In this document: piece after piece, positions 1 to 7,979 of the stretch
Layout: every line of letters begins with the position of its first letter
How positions within the stretch are numbered: the stretch's first letter is position 1
Source of the DNA: Rikenellaceae bacterium
GTDB lineage: Bacteria; Bacteroidota; Bacteroidia; Bacteroidales; Rikenellaceae
DNA length: 64,000 nucleotides
Assembly: GCA_902363575.1 (NCBI GenBank)
Contig: CABJAJ010000002.1
Location: 62,001 to 126,000 of the forward strand
Direction of reading: 5' to 3'
Translations under genes and position numbers: made by a program
The notes under the pieces: generated by a model
Seen by the model: the letters and a program-made list of their open reading frames with translations, nothing else
The model's database searches: none
Told to the model about the DNA's origin: nothing

Positions 1-261
1 GACGCCCTGGTAGCCGATCATCGTGTAAGTGACCGTGTAGGGGCCGCCCGGCTGCATATTCATCATGCGGAAGTTGCCTTTGGTGTCGGCCACCGTGCCG
101 TATTGCGTTCCCGAGGGGGTGTGCACCGCTACGACGGTCGTTCCGACGAGCGGCTGGCCGTTTTCGTCGAGCACCTTGCCGCTCAGCCCCGAGGTGGTCA
201 CCTGCGCTGCGGCGGTGAGGACGGCGAGCGATGTCAAAATCAGGAGGTAGAGTTTCTTCAT
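1..261 (-). CDS. SusC/RagA-like TonB-dependent receptor, N-terminal part (cut by window edge)
   Basis: Only the first 87 codons are in the window. They begin with a signal peptide (MKKLYLLILTSLAVLTAAAQ) and continue into a carboxypeptidase-regulatory-like plug domain (around SGKVLDENGQPLVGTTV and TVTYTMIGYQGV), the normal start of SusC/RagA outer-membrane receptors and related outer-membrane proteins of Bacteroidetes. Such proteins import glycans or peptides across the outer membrane with TonB energy. The barrel lies outside the window, so the substrate cannot be inferred; a shorter CarboxypepD_reg-containing porin is also possible. A terminator-like hairpin for the upstream gene lies about 165 bp before the start, so the gene probably has its own promoter. 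Confidence 0.75.
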   Translation of the reverse strand, partial: MKKLYLLILTSLAVLTAAAQVTTSGLSGKVLDENGQPLVGTTVVAVHTPSGTQYGTVADTKGNFRMMNMQPGGPYTVTYTMIGYQGV

Positions 262-424
262 ATTTTTCGGTTTGGGGGTTTCTTCGCTGTTCCGTATCGG
301 TCGCACACATCAGGGTTGCCAGTCCCGTCGTTTCCCGGGATGCCCCTGCATTGGTACGATGCACAAAAGTACGACGAAATTTTCACCGTCGCAATTTATC
401 GAGGAGGAAACTCCCCGAACGACA

Positions 425-455
425 ACAAAAAAGCGACCCCGAAGAGGGATCGCTT
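425..455 (-). terminator. Rho-independent terminator of the YGQS-repeat protein gene
   Basis: On the minus strand an AAGCGATCCC arm, a short TCTTC loop and a GGGGTCGCTT arm (one mismatch) are followed by a T-run. The hairpin sits 20 bp past the stop codon of the gene ending at 476, which supports the minus strand as the coding strand there. The rest of 262-475 shows nothing beyond the presumed leader of the receptor gene. Confidence 0.7.
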
Positions 456-475
456 CGCCGGATCGTTGCCGGGAA

Positions 476-1450
476 TTACTTGTTGTTCTTCTCGCCGGAG
501 TTGCGGAAAGCGCCGTTGACCTCGTGTTCTTTCTTGTCGCGGTCCTTGTGGCTGGTGCTTTGTCCCTCTTTGACCATCTGATCGATGTTCTTGTCGAAAT
601 CCCGCTGGCACGGATCGCACTTGCCTTCGCGTTCTTTTTCGGGGTTGAGGCTGCCGCTGTGCTGCGACTGGCTGCCCATGCCCTGCGAGCTGCTCTGACC
701 ATACTGGCCGTGCTGCGACTGGCTGCCCGTCTCGCGGTTGTGCTCCATGCCCTGCGAGCCGCTCTGACCGTACTGCGACTGACCGCTCTGGCCGTATTGC
801 GACTGTCCGCTCTGGCCATACTGGCCGTGCTGCGACTGGCTGCCCGTCTCTCGGTTGTGCTCCATGCCCTGCGAACCGCTCTGACCGTATTGCGACTGCC
901 CGCTCTGGCCGTATTGCGATTCGCTCTGACCATACTGGCCGTGCTGCGACTTGCTGCCCATCTCGCGGTTGTGCTCCATGCCCTGCGAGCCGCTCTGACC
1001 GTATTGCGACTGTCCGCTCTGGCCGTACTGCGACTGCCCCTGGCCCATACCGGACATGGTCTGTTCGTTCATCCGGCTTCCTCGGCTGCTTTCGCTGCCC
1101 ATCGAGCCGCTCTGCGAAGAGGAGCCCATGCCGCTTTGCGAACCCATACCGGAGGTGCTGCCCATGCCGCTCCAGGACGACTGGCTGTCGGAGCCGCTCT
1201 GCGAAGAGGAGCCCATGCCGCTTTGCGATCCCATGCCGGAGGTGCTCCCCATGCCGCTTTGCGAGGAGGAACCCATGCCGCTCTGGTTGCGGTAGGAGCT
1301 GCCCGTGGAAGAGCCCGAGTGCATGCCGCTGTTGTCGTTGCGGTGCATGGAGCTGTCGCTGCCGGTTGTGTTGTTCATCGACGAACCGGATTTCATCCCG
1401 CTTTTCTCGTCGCGGCCGGATTCGTTCATGTGCGAGTTATTCTTTTCCAT
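476..1450 (-). CDS. Low-complexity Gly/Ser/Gln protein with YGQS repeats (unknown function)
   Basis: 324 residues, no signal peptide and no recognised domain. Residues 1-50 are polar (Ser, Asn, Met, Gly), about 57-118 are SGMGS/SQSGMGS repeats, and about 136-256 are built of SQYGQSGQ units with three 38-39-residue repeats that each contain GMEHNRE. The last 55 residues are highly charged (NPEKEREGKCDPCQRDF...) and contain the only cysteines, spaced CxxC. The composition resembles prion-like low-complexity segments that condense in eukaryotic RNA-binding proteins; that is a similarity of composition, not homology. The minus strand is chosen because of the charged, domain-like ends and the terminator just past the stop, although the opposite strand is also open for 399 codons. 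Function unknown; a stress, surface-adhesive or scaffold role is speculation. Confidence 0.7.
   Translation of the reverse strand: MEKNNSHMNESGRDEKSGMKSGSSMNNTTGSDSSMHRNDNSGMHSGSSTGSSYRNQSGMGSSSQSGMGSTSGMGSQSGMGSSSQSGSDSQSSWSGMGSTSGMGSQSGMGSSSQSGSMGSESSRGSRMNEQTMSGMGQGQSQYGQSGQSQYGQSGSQGMEHNREMGSKSQHGQYGQSESQYGQSGQSQYGQSGSQGMEHNRETGSQSQHGQYGQSGQSQYGQSGQSQYGQSGSQGMEHNRETGSQSQHGQYGQSSSQGMGSQSQHSGSLNPEKEREGKCDPCQRDFDKNIDQMVKEGQSTSHKDRDKKEHEVNGAFRNSGEKNNK
683..1045 (-). repeat. Tandem 114-117-bp coding repeats (YGQS units)
   Basis: About three copies of a 38-39-codon unit, each holding several SQYGQSGQ submotifs and one GMEHNRE motif. The copies differ by only a few codons (EM/ET, SK/SQ, SE/SG), so they expanded recently and copy number may vary between strains. 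Confidence 0.85.
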
Positions 1451-1578
1451 AATCGTGTTTTTTTAGAGTGATTACTTCTTCGTTTCGGAATATGCAAATA
1501 GCGTACAAATCCCGGTCGGTAGCCCGAATGAATTTTCGGACGGTCGTCCCGGCGATCGGTTGTGGGGAAACGGGCGGA

Positions 1579-1619
1579 AGAAAAAAGAAATCCCGGCCGT
1601 CGATGCGGGTCGGGATTTC
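1579..1619 (-). terminator. Rho-independent terminator of the BACON lipoprotein gene
   Basis: On the minus strand GAAATCCCG pairs perfectly with CGGGATTTC and is followed by six T residues, 20 bp past the stop codon at 1638. Confidence 0.8.
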
Positions 1620-1637
1620 CGAAAGGTCGGGGATGGG

Positions 1638-4037
1638 TCAGCGCCTCAGGTCGGGCAGTCGCCGTGCGGTAGCGGTCGGTGCCGCAAGCATGGTCCCGGT
1701 GTCCTGCTGCGTGCAGGTGCGGGTGCGGGACTCCATGTGTTGCATGGCGTCGTTCAGCGTTCTGCCTTCTTGGGCTTTATGCACGGATGCGGTTGTCCAG
1801 GCGGCGTTCGTGCGCAGGATTTCGCGTGTCACCGTGTGGCCGAAACGGGACGCCGCCCGGATTCCGGCTTTCGCAAGCTGCGTCTTGTCGGGCGTGACGG
1901 CCTGGCGGCGGATGGCTCCCGCCTGTCCCGAAGCGTCAAGGGCGAGCGCCATGAAAGTGACCGCCCGGTTCCATTCGGCGATGTACATGGTCGGTTCCGT
2001 GTCGCCATAGCCGACGATCAGGTCGGTGAGCTGCTGGTCGGTCATGCCCTCGTCCACCTGGTCGAAGCAGGCCGTGTAGTACCCGGCTGCGCCGGCGCTC
2101 GCCGTCGCGGTGGCCGTGACGACGGCCTTGCCTTTGCAGGCGGCGTAACGCGAGGGATCGCTGGCGTAATAGCGGTCTCCGTCCTCGATTTTCAGGTCGA
2201 GGCCGGTGACGGTTGCCGTACCGCCCATCGGCACCGAGCCGGTGGTGAACTCCTGTTTGAAGAGCGGCGTCGAAATCTCCTTGTCCACGCCGAATGCGAC
2301 GCCGAGGTACCGCGTGCCGGGCATGAGCTGATTCTCGCAGGTCATTTTGGCCTGACCGACCGTCATCTTGTACCGGGTCATGCCCGCAACCCCGTAATGG
2401 AAGAGCAGGTAATCCATGAAGGCCTCGTCGGAGCCGGATTCGGCATAGACCTCGTAGGGCTGTATGTCGAAGAAGTAGAGCTCTTTGGCCGAGGGGGTGA
2501 AGGTGACTTCGGCGCTGTCGTAACCCCAGGTCCGCGGTTCGATCTCCACGACCATCGTGGAGGGCGTACCTGCGGCGATGGTGGTCACCACGTTCTGCGA
2601 TACGTCGGTGGTGCGGGAGCCCTGGGCATTCACGCCGAAAGCGACAACGATCTGGCGCGTGTTGGCATAGAGCTCGTCGCCCAGGATATCATAGCTCGAG
2701 AGGTATTGTCTGCCCGTGTGGACGTACTCGTCGCCGGTCGTCCAACCGGGGGCCATCTCGTCCATGATGTCGATCACGTTCTCGGACATCTCTTCGACCG
2801 AGAGGTAATTTTCGAGCATTTCATAGGGAAGCGTGTAGGCGAACCAGCGGGTGCCCTCGTCGGTCGGGGTGATGTCCACCGCAAACGATGAGGCACGAAT
2901 ATCCTTGAAGGCGAGTGCGAAGGCACAATCCTGCTTATCGATATAGGTCGCCGTGAACTCCTCCTTCATCAGCGGTGTGGTGACCACGCCGGTTCCGTCG
3001 CATCCGAATGCGAAAATCACATACTGCTCCCCTTCGGTCAGGTCATCGTAGCTCGCTTTTTTGTTGTGATAACCCACGTAATCGCCGAAAAGCTCCTGGT
3101 TTCCGCCCGCTGCGATATTTTCCTTGATCTCCTCCACGATCTTCTCGGCGGCATCCTCGCCATAGGCGTCGAACCGCTCTTTGGGCATAACGTCCCAATG
3201 GTAGGAGACGTAGATCGAGCTCGGGAACACGCCGACGCGAGTGTAGGAGATGCCCGGACGGATCGAGAAACGGAATGTGCACTCCTGTGGTTCGGGCTTT
3301 ATGGTGCGGAACGGCACCTTATAAATCCGGGGCGAGGTCATCTCGCCCTCCACCGTGAGACCGTAAGCATAGAAATAGTAGTCCGATTCGGGCTTGTCGA
3401 GGGTGATGTCGTAATCCTTCATGTTACCCGTGCGCAGCATGTTGGCGAGCGCATTGTCCGGATTCCCGTCCCCGAGGATGGTCCACCACTCGCGGAAGTA
3501 GGCGATGTCGGCGGCAACGATGGCCTGTTCGTCCTCGTCGTATTTGTCGAAATCCTCTTTGTGTACGGCCATGCCCACATAGGTGGCTTCCGGGTCCGAA
3601 GGGGTGCAGTTGACCACCACCCCGCGCGAGGATACGGAGACGATTTCGATTTCAAATGTCACCGTGCGTGCGACCTGCGGCGGTATCTGCGTGACCGACA
3701 CGGTCACGTCGGCGGCCTCGGGATAGCTCAGCGTCACGGTCGCGGTGCGGGGCTCCTCGCCGGTGTAAACGTCGGCCTGAAAGGTCGCCGTGCCTGCTTC
3801 CACGACGGGCTGGCGGAGCCATTCGGCATCCGCGGAGGCGGTCAGTTGGGCGTCTTCGCGCGGATCGGCGATGCGGTATGCGATGGCCACCGGGCCGCCG
3901 GTGGCGGGTACGGCTGCGGGCGTGTCGGCCGTGATGACCGGAGCAGGCGCGTCGGGCAGTTCGGTTTTGCTCTCCTCGCATGCGCCGAGGAGGAAGAGCG
4001 CCGCGGCGAGCAGGCAGCTTTTGATGCTGTTTTTCAT
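1638..4037 (-). CDS. Surface lipoprotein with N-terminal BACON-like domain and repeated domains
   Basis: 799 residues from the ATG at 4037. That start is chosen because it begins a lipoprotein signal peptide (MKNSIKSCLLAAALFLLGAC, lipobox LLGAC), whereas the upstream in-frame extension is only the shadow of the neighbour. Residues about 30-120 (PVITADTP...AEWLRQPVV...VTVSVTQIPP) have the pattern of BACON domains, which are carbohydrate- or surface-associated in Bacteroidetes. The remainder consists of repeated modules beginning FEIEIVSVSSRGVVVNCTPS that contain YYFYAYGL-type strands, as in the neighbouring lipoprotein. The tail ends in a Thr/Arg-rich stretch. The gene shares a GTATTCACTTCAAA leader with the lipoprotein gene 62 bp upstream, so the two are tandem paralogues. 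Likely outer-membrane and surface exposed; ligand unknown. Confidence 0.8.
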   Translation of the reverse strand: MKNSIKSCLLAAALFLLGACEESKTELPDAPAPVITADTPAAVPATGGPVAIAYRIADPREDAQLTASADAEWLRQPVVEAGTATFQADVYTGEEPRTATVTLSYPEAADVTVSVTQIPPQVARTVTFEIEIVSVSSRGVVVNCTPSDPEATYVGMAVHKEDFDKYDEDEQAIVAADIAYFREWWTILGDGNPDNALANMLRTGNMKDYDITLDKPESDYYFYAYGLTVEGEMTSPRIYKVPFRTIKPEPQECTFRFSIRPGISYTRVGVFPSSIYVSYHWDVMPKERFDAYGEDAAEKIVEEIKENIAAGGNQELFGDYVGYHNKKASYDDLTEGEQYVIFAFGCDGTGVVTTPLMKEEFTATYIDKQDCAFALAFKDIRASSFAVDITPTDEGTRWFAYTLPYEMLENYLSVEEMSENVIDIMDEMAPGWTTGDEYVHTGRQYLSSYDILGDELYANTRQIVVAFGVNAQGSRTTDVSQNVVTTIAAGTPSTMVVEIEPRTWGYDSAEVTFTPSAKELYFFDIQPYEVYAESGSDEAFMDYLLFHYGVAGMTRYKMTVGQAKMTCENQLMPGTRYLGVAFGVDKEISTPLFKQEFTTGSVPMGGTATVTGLDLKIEDGDRYYASDPSRYAACKGKAVVTATATASAGAAGYYTACFDQVDEGMTDQQLTDLIVGYGDTEPTMYIAEWNRAVTFMALALDASGQAGAIRRQAVTPDKTQLAKAGIRAASRFGHTVTREILRTNAAWTTASVHKAQEGRTLNDAMQHMESRTRTCTQQDTGTMLAAPTATARRLPDLRR

Positions 4038-4099
4038 AAAGGTTGCGATTGGATTTGAAGTGAATACAAAGGTTCGATCTTCCGTAATCGGAGCTGCGG

Positions 4100-5778
4100 T
4101 CACAGCGCCGGCGCAGCCTGGCGGATGGTGACGGCCTTGTTGTAGGCTTCCGGATAGCTGATGGTGAAGTAGCTGACGCGCGGTGCGTCGCCTGGCTCGG
4201 CCGCGGTGTTCGGATCGAGGGTGAAGATCACTTTGCCGTCGGAAATTTCGAGCGAATGGAGCCACTCGGCGTTGTAGGGCGGCTGTACCTCGGCCGTCGC
4301 GCCGTCGATGGGGTTGTCGATCCGGAACGTCACCTCGAAGGTTCCGCCTTCCACGGGATAGATTTCCGGCTCACCCGCTTCGATCGACGGTTTGGCGGGG
4401 GTGGTGAAGAGCTCCTTCGTGATGAGCGGAGTGGTTACGGTGCCGTCCGCGTCGAGCCCGTAAGCGTAGAGGTAATAATCCCGTTCGGCGTAATAGAGGT
4501 ACTCCGTGATTTCGATCTGGCTGCCCGAGGTCAGGTGGTCGGCGATATTCCCCGGCTCGCCCGTCCATCCCGGACGCAGGAATCGCTCGATATCCGATTC
4601 GATCAGGGCCTGGTCGCTGGCATACTCCTCGTATTCGGAACGGAGCATGACGCCCAATACGTAAGTGGCCGCCGGATCGGAAGGGATGCAGCTCACCTCG
4701 GCCTGCGACGGAGTGACCCGGTGAACGGTCAGCTCGAAAGTGAGTGCCGCCGCCTCTTCGGGGGCCGACTGGCGGACGATGACCGCCTTGTCGTAGGCTT
4801 CGGGGTAGCTGACGGTGAAGAAGGTCTGGCGCGGCTCGCTGCCCGGCTCGGCATCGGCGTTGGAATCGACGGTGAAGGAGATCGTTTGAGCGGAGACCGA
4901 GAAGTCGTGCACCCACTCCTCGCGGGGCGTGATCTGAATTTCCGCTCCCTGTGCAGGATGCGTGATCGAATAGTTCAGCGTGACGCGGCCGCCGTCCACG
5001 GGTTGAAGCTCCAATTCCGCAATGACGATTTCGGGACGGGGCGGGACGGTGATTTCGATTTTGGCGATGTGGTCGGAGGTGACCGTGCCGTCCTCGTTCA
5101 GACCGTAAGCATAGAAATAGTAGGGTTTTTCGGGCGACAGGGTGAGTTCGAGGTTTTCCAGCCTGCCGGTGCGCAGCCGGTCGGCGATGCCGTCGCCCCA
5201 GGGTGAGTTGCGGAAGTTCTCGATGTCGCTGGCGATCAGCTCCTCCTCGCTTGCAAAGGCGTTGTAGTCGCTCTTGAGAATGGAGAGGGCGACATAGGTG
5301 GCCTGCTCATCCGACGGCGTGCAGTTGACCGTGGCCTTTGCGGGGGCGGTGCTTACGAGTTCGAGTTCAAAGGTGAGTCCCGTCGGAGCGACGGGTTTTT
5401 CGGGCGCGGATTGCCGGACGGTGATCGTGACCTCCGGGGCCCGGGGATAGGTGAGAATGAAGGTGCCTGTGCGGGGAGCGCTGCCCGGCTCGGCGTCGGT
5501 GTTGGGATCGGCGGTGAACGTTACCTTGTCGGTCGTGACGACAAAGGAGTGGAGCCATGCGGCGGTGCTTTCTCTGACCGTGAGGAGGGCGTCCGGCGCG
5601 GGGTCGTCGATGCGGTAGGTCAGTTCAAATTCCCCCCCCCTACAGGGAGCAGGTCGGGATTCTCGGCCGTGATTCTGGGCACGGACGGCTCTTCGATGGT
5701 TTTGTCATCGCTCTTGCAACCCGAGACGGCCAGAAGCGCCGTCGTACACAAGAGACAGAAACCGGAAAATTTCTTCAT
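4100..5778 (-). pseudogene. BACON-repeat surface lipoprotein, out of frame at a G9 run (candidate phase-variable gene, OFF)
   Basis: The ATG at 5778 starts a clear lipoprotein signal (MKKFSGFCLLCTTALLAVSGC). The frame then runs into nine Gs (minus strand), after which it stops at residue 52 (VGGGNLN, stop). One extra G, or two fewer, joins it to a continuous downstream frame ending at 4100, giving about 559 residues with three BACON-like domains (each ending ITVRQSAPE, IVVRQSAPE or ITIRQAAPA) alternating with two modules of the CTPSDEQATYVALS/PYYFYAYGL type. Everything downstream is intact and conserved with the neighbour, so the gene is not decaying. It is either a phase-variable gene caught in the OFF state or a homopolymer sequencing error. 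The divergent neighbour has the same defect at the same place. Confidence 0.75.
5632..5640 (-). repeat. G9 homopolymer controlling the reading frame
   Basis: Nine consecutive C on the plus strand (G in the gene), at codons 47-50 just after the lipobox region. G10 or G7 would restore the full frame. Only one other G/C run this long was seen in the window, in the divergent gene next door. Confidence 0.85.
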
Positions 5779-5826
5779 GTGTGAAAGGTTTGAAGTGAAT
5801 ACTAAACGATTACGGTGATCCGTCGA

Positions 5827-5857
5827 ACAATATAGCGAATTTTTCCCGCGTTGCAAA
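5827..5857 (-). promoter_or_regulatory. Promoter-like element for the 5778 lipoprotein gene
   Basis: On the minus strand TTTG, 19 nt, then TATATTGT, one base off the Bacteroidetes -7 consensus TAnnTTTG, about 50 bp before the ATG. Confidence 0.45.
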
Positions 5858-5957
5858 GAGGCCGCGACCGAATCGGTCGTTCCGACCAATTTATCCGTAG
5901 TTCCGTTGAATCGAACGATTCATCTTTTCGGATAGGTGAAAAAAGGGACAGGAAAAA

Positions 5958-5986
5958 TTGAAGTTCCGGATAAATTGCTATATTTG
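5958..5986 (+). promoter_or_regulatory. Promoter of the 6119 lipoprotein gene
   Basis: TTG, 18 nt, then TATATTTG, a full match to the Bacteroidetes -7 box. It places the transcript start near 5993 and supports translation from the ATG at 6119, upstream of the C9 run. Confidence 0.6.
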
Positions 5987-6118
5987 TAGCGGACACAGGA
6001 CGGAACGGAGGATCGCCGCTTGAGAACGGTCCCTCGTGTCCGCGTTCCGGCTGTGTCGCATTTGTTTTTCAATGCTAACCGGTTCGCATCGGGCTGTGGG
6101 CCATAAATCTTTGTCGAA

Positions 6119-7851
6119 ATGAAACACGCATTTCCACCCCCCCCCTCGTTTTTCTGACCCTCGTTTCGCTTCTGATCTGCTTCTCCTGTAAGGACGACGA
6201 TCCCGTCGTTCCCGCCCCGGCGGTCAAAATCACCGCCGGAACCTCCGACCAAACCTCCCTGACCTTTACCGTGGCGCCGCAAAATGCTGAGCGCTGCGCC
6301 TACCTTGTCGTCCCTGCAGCCGATGCGGCGGCGATCGACGCGGCGGCCGTGCTGGAACGCGGCCGCACGGTTGATGCGCTCGCCTCGGGAAGCTATACGG
6401 CCGAGGGGCTGAGCCCCGAAACAGCCTATGCGGTCTATGCGGCAGTATCCTCTGCCGCCGGAACGGCTCTCGACCATGTGGCCATGCTTACGGCCGCAGG
6501 ACCCGGGCAGGGGCCGACCGTTGCGATTCAGCCCGGCGAGGTGACCGCCACGCTGGTGTCGTTCACGCTGTCCCCTTCTTATGCGGACAAGTGCGGCTAT
6601 ATGGTCGTTGCGGCGGCCGGGCGGCTTCCCGATGCGGAGACCGTGCTGAGAGACGGCACCGAAGCCGATGCGTCGGCTCCGACGGAACATGCCGTTGCGG
6701 AGCTCATGCCGGGTACCGAATATGTGGTTGTGGCGGCCGTCTCCCGGGAGGGCGTTTACGGAGCTGTTGCGACCCTCAAACTCACCACTGCAGCCGGGCC
6801 GGAGCTGCCCGGTCTGACGGAGGACGTGACGGATCATCGGTTCACTTTCGTCGAGCGTTCCAACTATTTCGGCGACCTGTGGGAGAAGAAAACCGGATGG
6901 TTCGTTTACGGCCTGCGCGACGCCGAACCCGATGAAAACGGGGATTATCCGGCCGGCACCGCCGAGCTCTGTTTCGAGCTCCATGCCGATCTCGCGGCCA
7001 GCGAGGGCGGGGTGCTTCCGGCAGGCACTTACCGGGTCGGCAGCGAGATCGTGCCCGGCGCCTGTATGCCCGGACGCATCATCGAAATCCAGGATGACAC
7101 GTTCATCGGCGACGTGACCTATTATGCGCGTGACGGGAAGTGGGGAATTGTCGATGCGGGTACGGTGACCGTCGATAAGACCGCAGACGGCTACCGCCTC
7201 GCCTTCGACTTCACTACCGCGGACGGACACCGTGTGACCGCCTCCTATGCGGGAACGCTCGTGGCCGAAAACTCCGAGCCGGTCGATCCCGATGCGACCA
7301 CCACCCTGAAGAACGACTATGAAATCCGCTTTGCTCCGGGTGACGGCACGAAGGTAAGCGCCTATTATTACGGTTATGACGCGGATCTGCAGGCCGACGT
7401 GTGGTCGGTCTATATGGAGCCGGTGCGCAAGGACACCGACGCCGACGGCTTCATGATGGATTTGCTGGTCGATCCCCAATACGGATACGACAGCGGATTC
7501 CCCGCCGGCACCGCCGAAAACCCCCACGAATACGGCGTGAGCTACTACGGCGAGCCGGGACACTACCTGCCCGGGGAGTACGACGCCGACGGGGTGATGG
7601 TCCATACCTGGTACCTGGGCGGCTATGTGACGGTCGGCGACGAGTGGCTCGTTACGCGATATGCCGCGGCCAAAATGGGGTATATCTATATCTCACGCAC
7701 GGACGACACCTACACTGTCACCGTGGAGTACTCCGATGAAAACTGGCACACCGTGACCGGCACGTGGAGCGGCTCCCTGACGACCGAGGATCTGTCAGCT
7801 GCGCCCGCATCTACGAGGCGGCTGCGTCCGGCTTTCGGGGCACGCCGTTGA
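6119..7851 (+). pseudogene. Lipoprotein with Fn3-like repeats, out of frame at a C9 run (candidate phase-variable gene, OFF)
   Basis: The ATG at 6119 reads MKHAFPPPPSFF and stops at once because of nine Cs at 6137-6145. With C10 (or C7) it reads MKHAFPPPP LVFLTLVSLLICFSC, a normal lipoprotein signal with lipobox, and continues without a break to 7851 (about 577 residues). The body has two Fn3-like modules (each ending about AVYAAVSSA and YVVVAAVSRE) and then two similar beta-rich modules (starting near NYFGDLWEKK and VSAYYYGYD), a layout common in Bacteroidales surface lipoproteins. A perfect promoter box upstream and a strong terminator downstream show the locus is maintained. The function is unknown and the protein is probably surface exposed. 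Confidence 0.75.
6137..6145 (+). repeat. C9 homopolymer controlling the reading frame
   Basis: Nine Cs at codons 7-9, inside the signal-peptide coding region. The downstream 1.7-kb frame is reached only if the run has ten (or seven) Cs. Confidence 0.85.
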
Positions 7852-7873
7852 TGGCGGCCCGGCCCGACAGGAT

Positions 7874-7910
7874 GAATCATGCGGATGAACAGTCCGCATG
7901 ATTCTTTTTA
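7874..7910 (+). terminator. Rho-independent terminator after the 6119 lipoprotein gene
   Basis: Perfect 12-bp stem GAATCATGCGGA/TCCGCATGATTC with a 7-nt loop, followed by a T-run. Confidence 0.9.
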
Positions 7911-7942
7911 TCCGAAAAGTGGATATTATGACCAATTTTGTC

Positions 7943-7950
7943 TATATTTG
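7943..7950 (+). promoter_or_regulatory. -7 promoter box of the 7980 membrane-protein gene
   Basis: TATATTTG matches the Bacteroidetes -7 consensus. Because it lies inside the longest possible reading frame (from 7938), it argues for the ATG at 7980 as the real start. Confidence 0.55.
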
Positions 7951-7979
7951 ATCTGAATAGGACCATCGGTTTCTATGTA

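Larger units (their letters stand above)
5779..6118. other. Intergenic region between two divergent, homopolymer-controlled lipoproteins
   Basis: 340 bp without a gene. It holds one promoter-like element for each direction (listed separately) and about 130-nt leaders. No obvious invertible inverted repeat was found, so the switch candidates are the two homopolymers and not promoter inversion. Confidence 0.6.

Noticed and set aside
683..1045. CRISPR-like regular repeats
   Set aside because: The repeats are coding, adjoin without spacers and keep the reading frame; no cas gene is present. No CRISPR array was seen elsewhere in the window.
272..1471. 399-codon open frame on the plus strand (Ala/Leu/Val-rich) opposite the YGQS gene
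   Set aside because: It is the mirror of a repeat-rich gene on the minus strand, has no ribosome site or domain, and the terminator at 425-455 fits only the minus gene.
5779..6118. Invertible promoter between the divergent lipoproteins
   Set aside because: No inverted repeats flank the region and there is no adjacent site-specific recombinase; homopolymers explain switching better.
5920..7605. 561-codon minus-strand frame
   Set aside because: It is the antisense shadow of the plus-strand lipoprotein and lacks domain patterns; the plus frame has lipobox, Fn3-like repeats, promoter and terminator.
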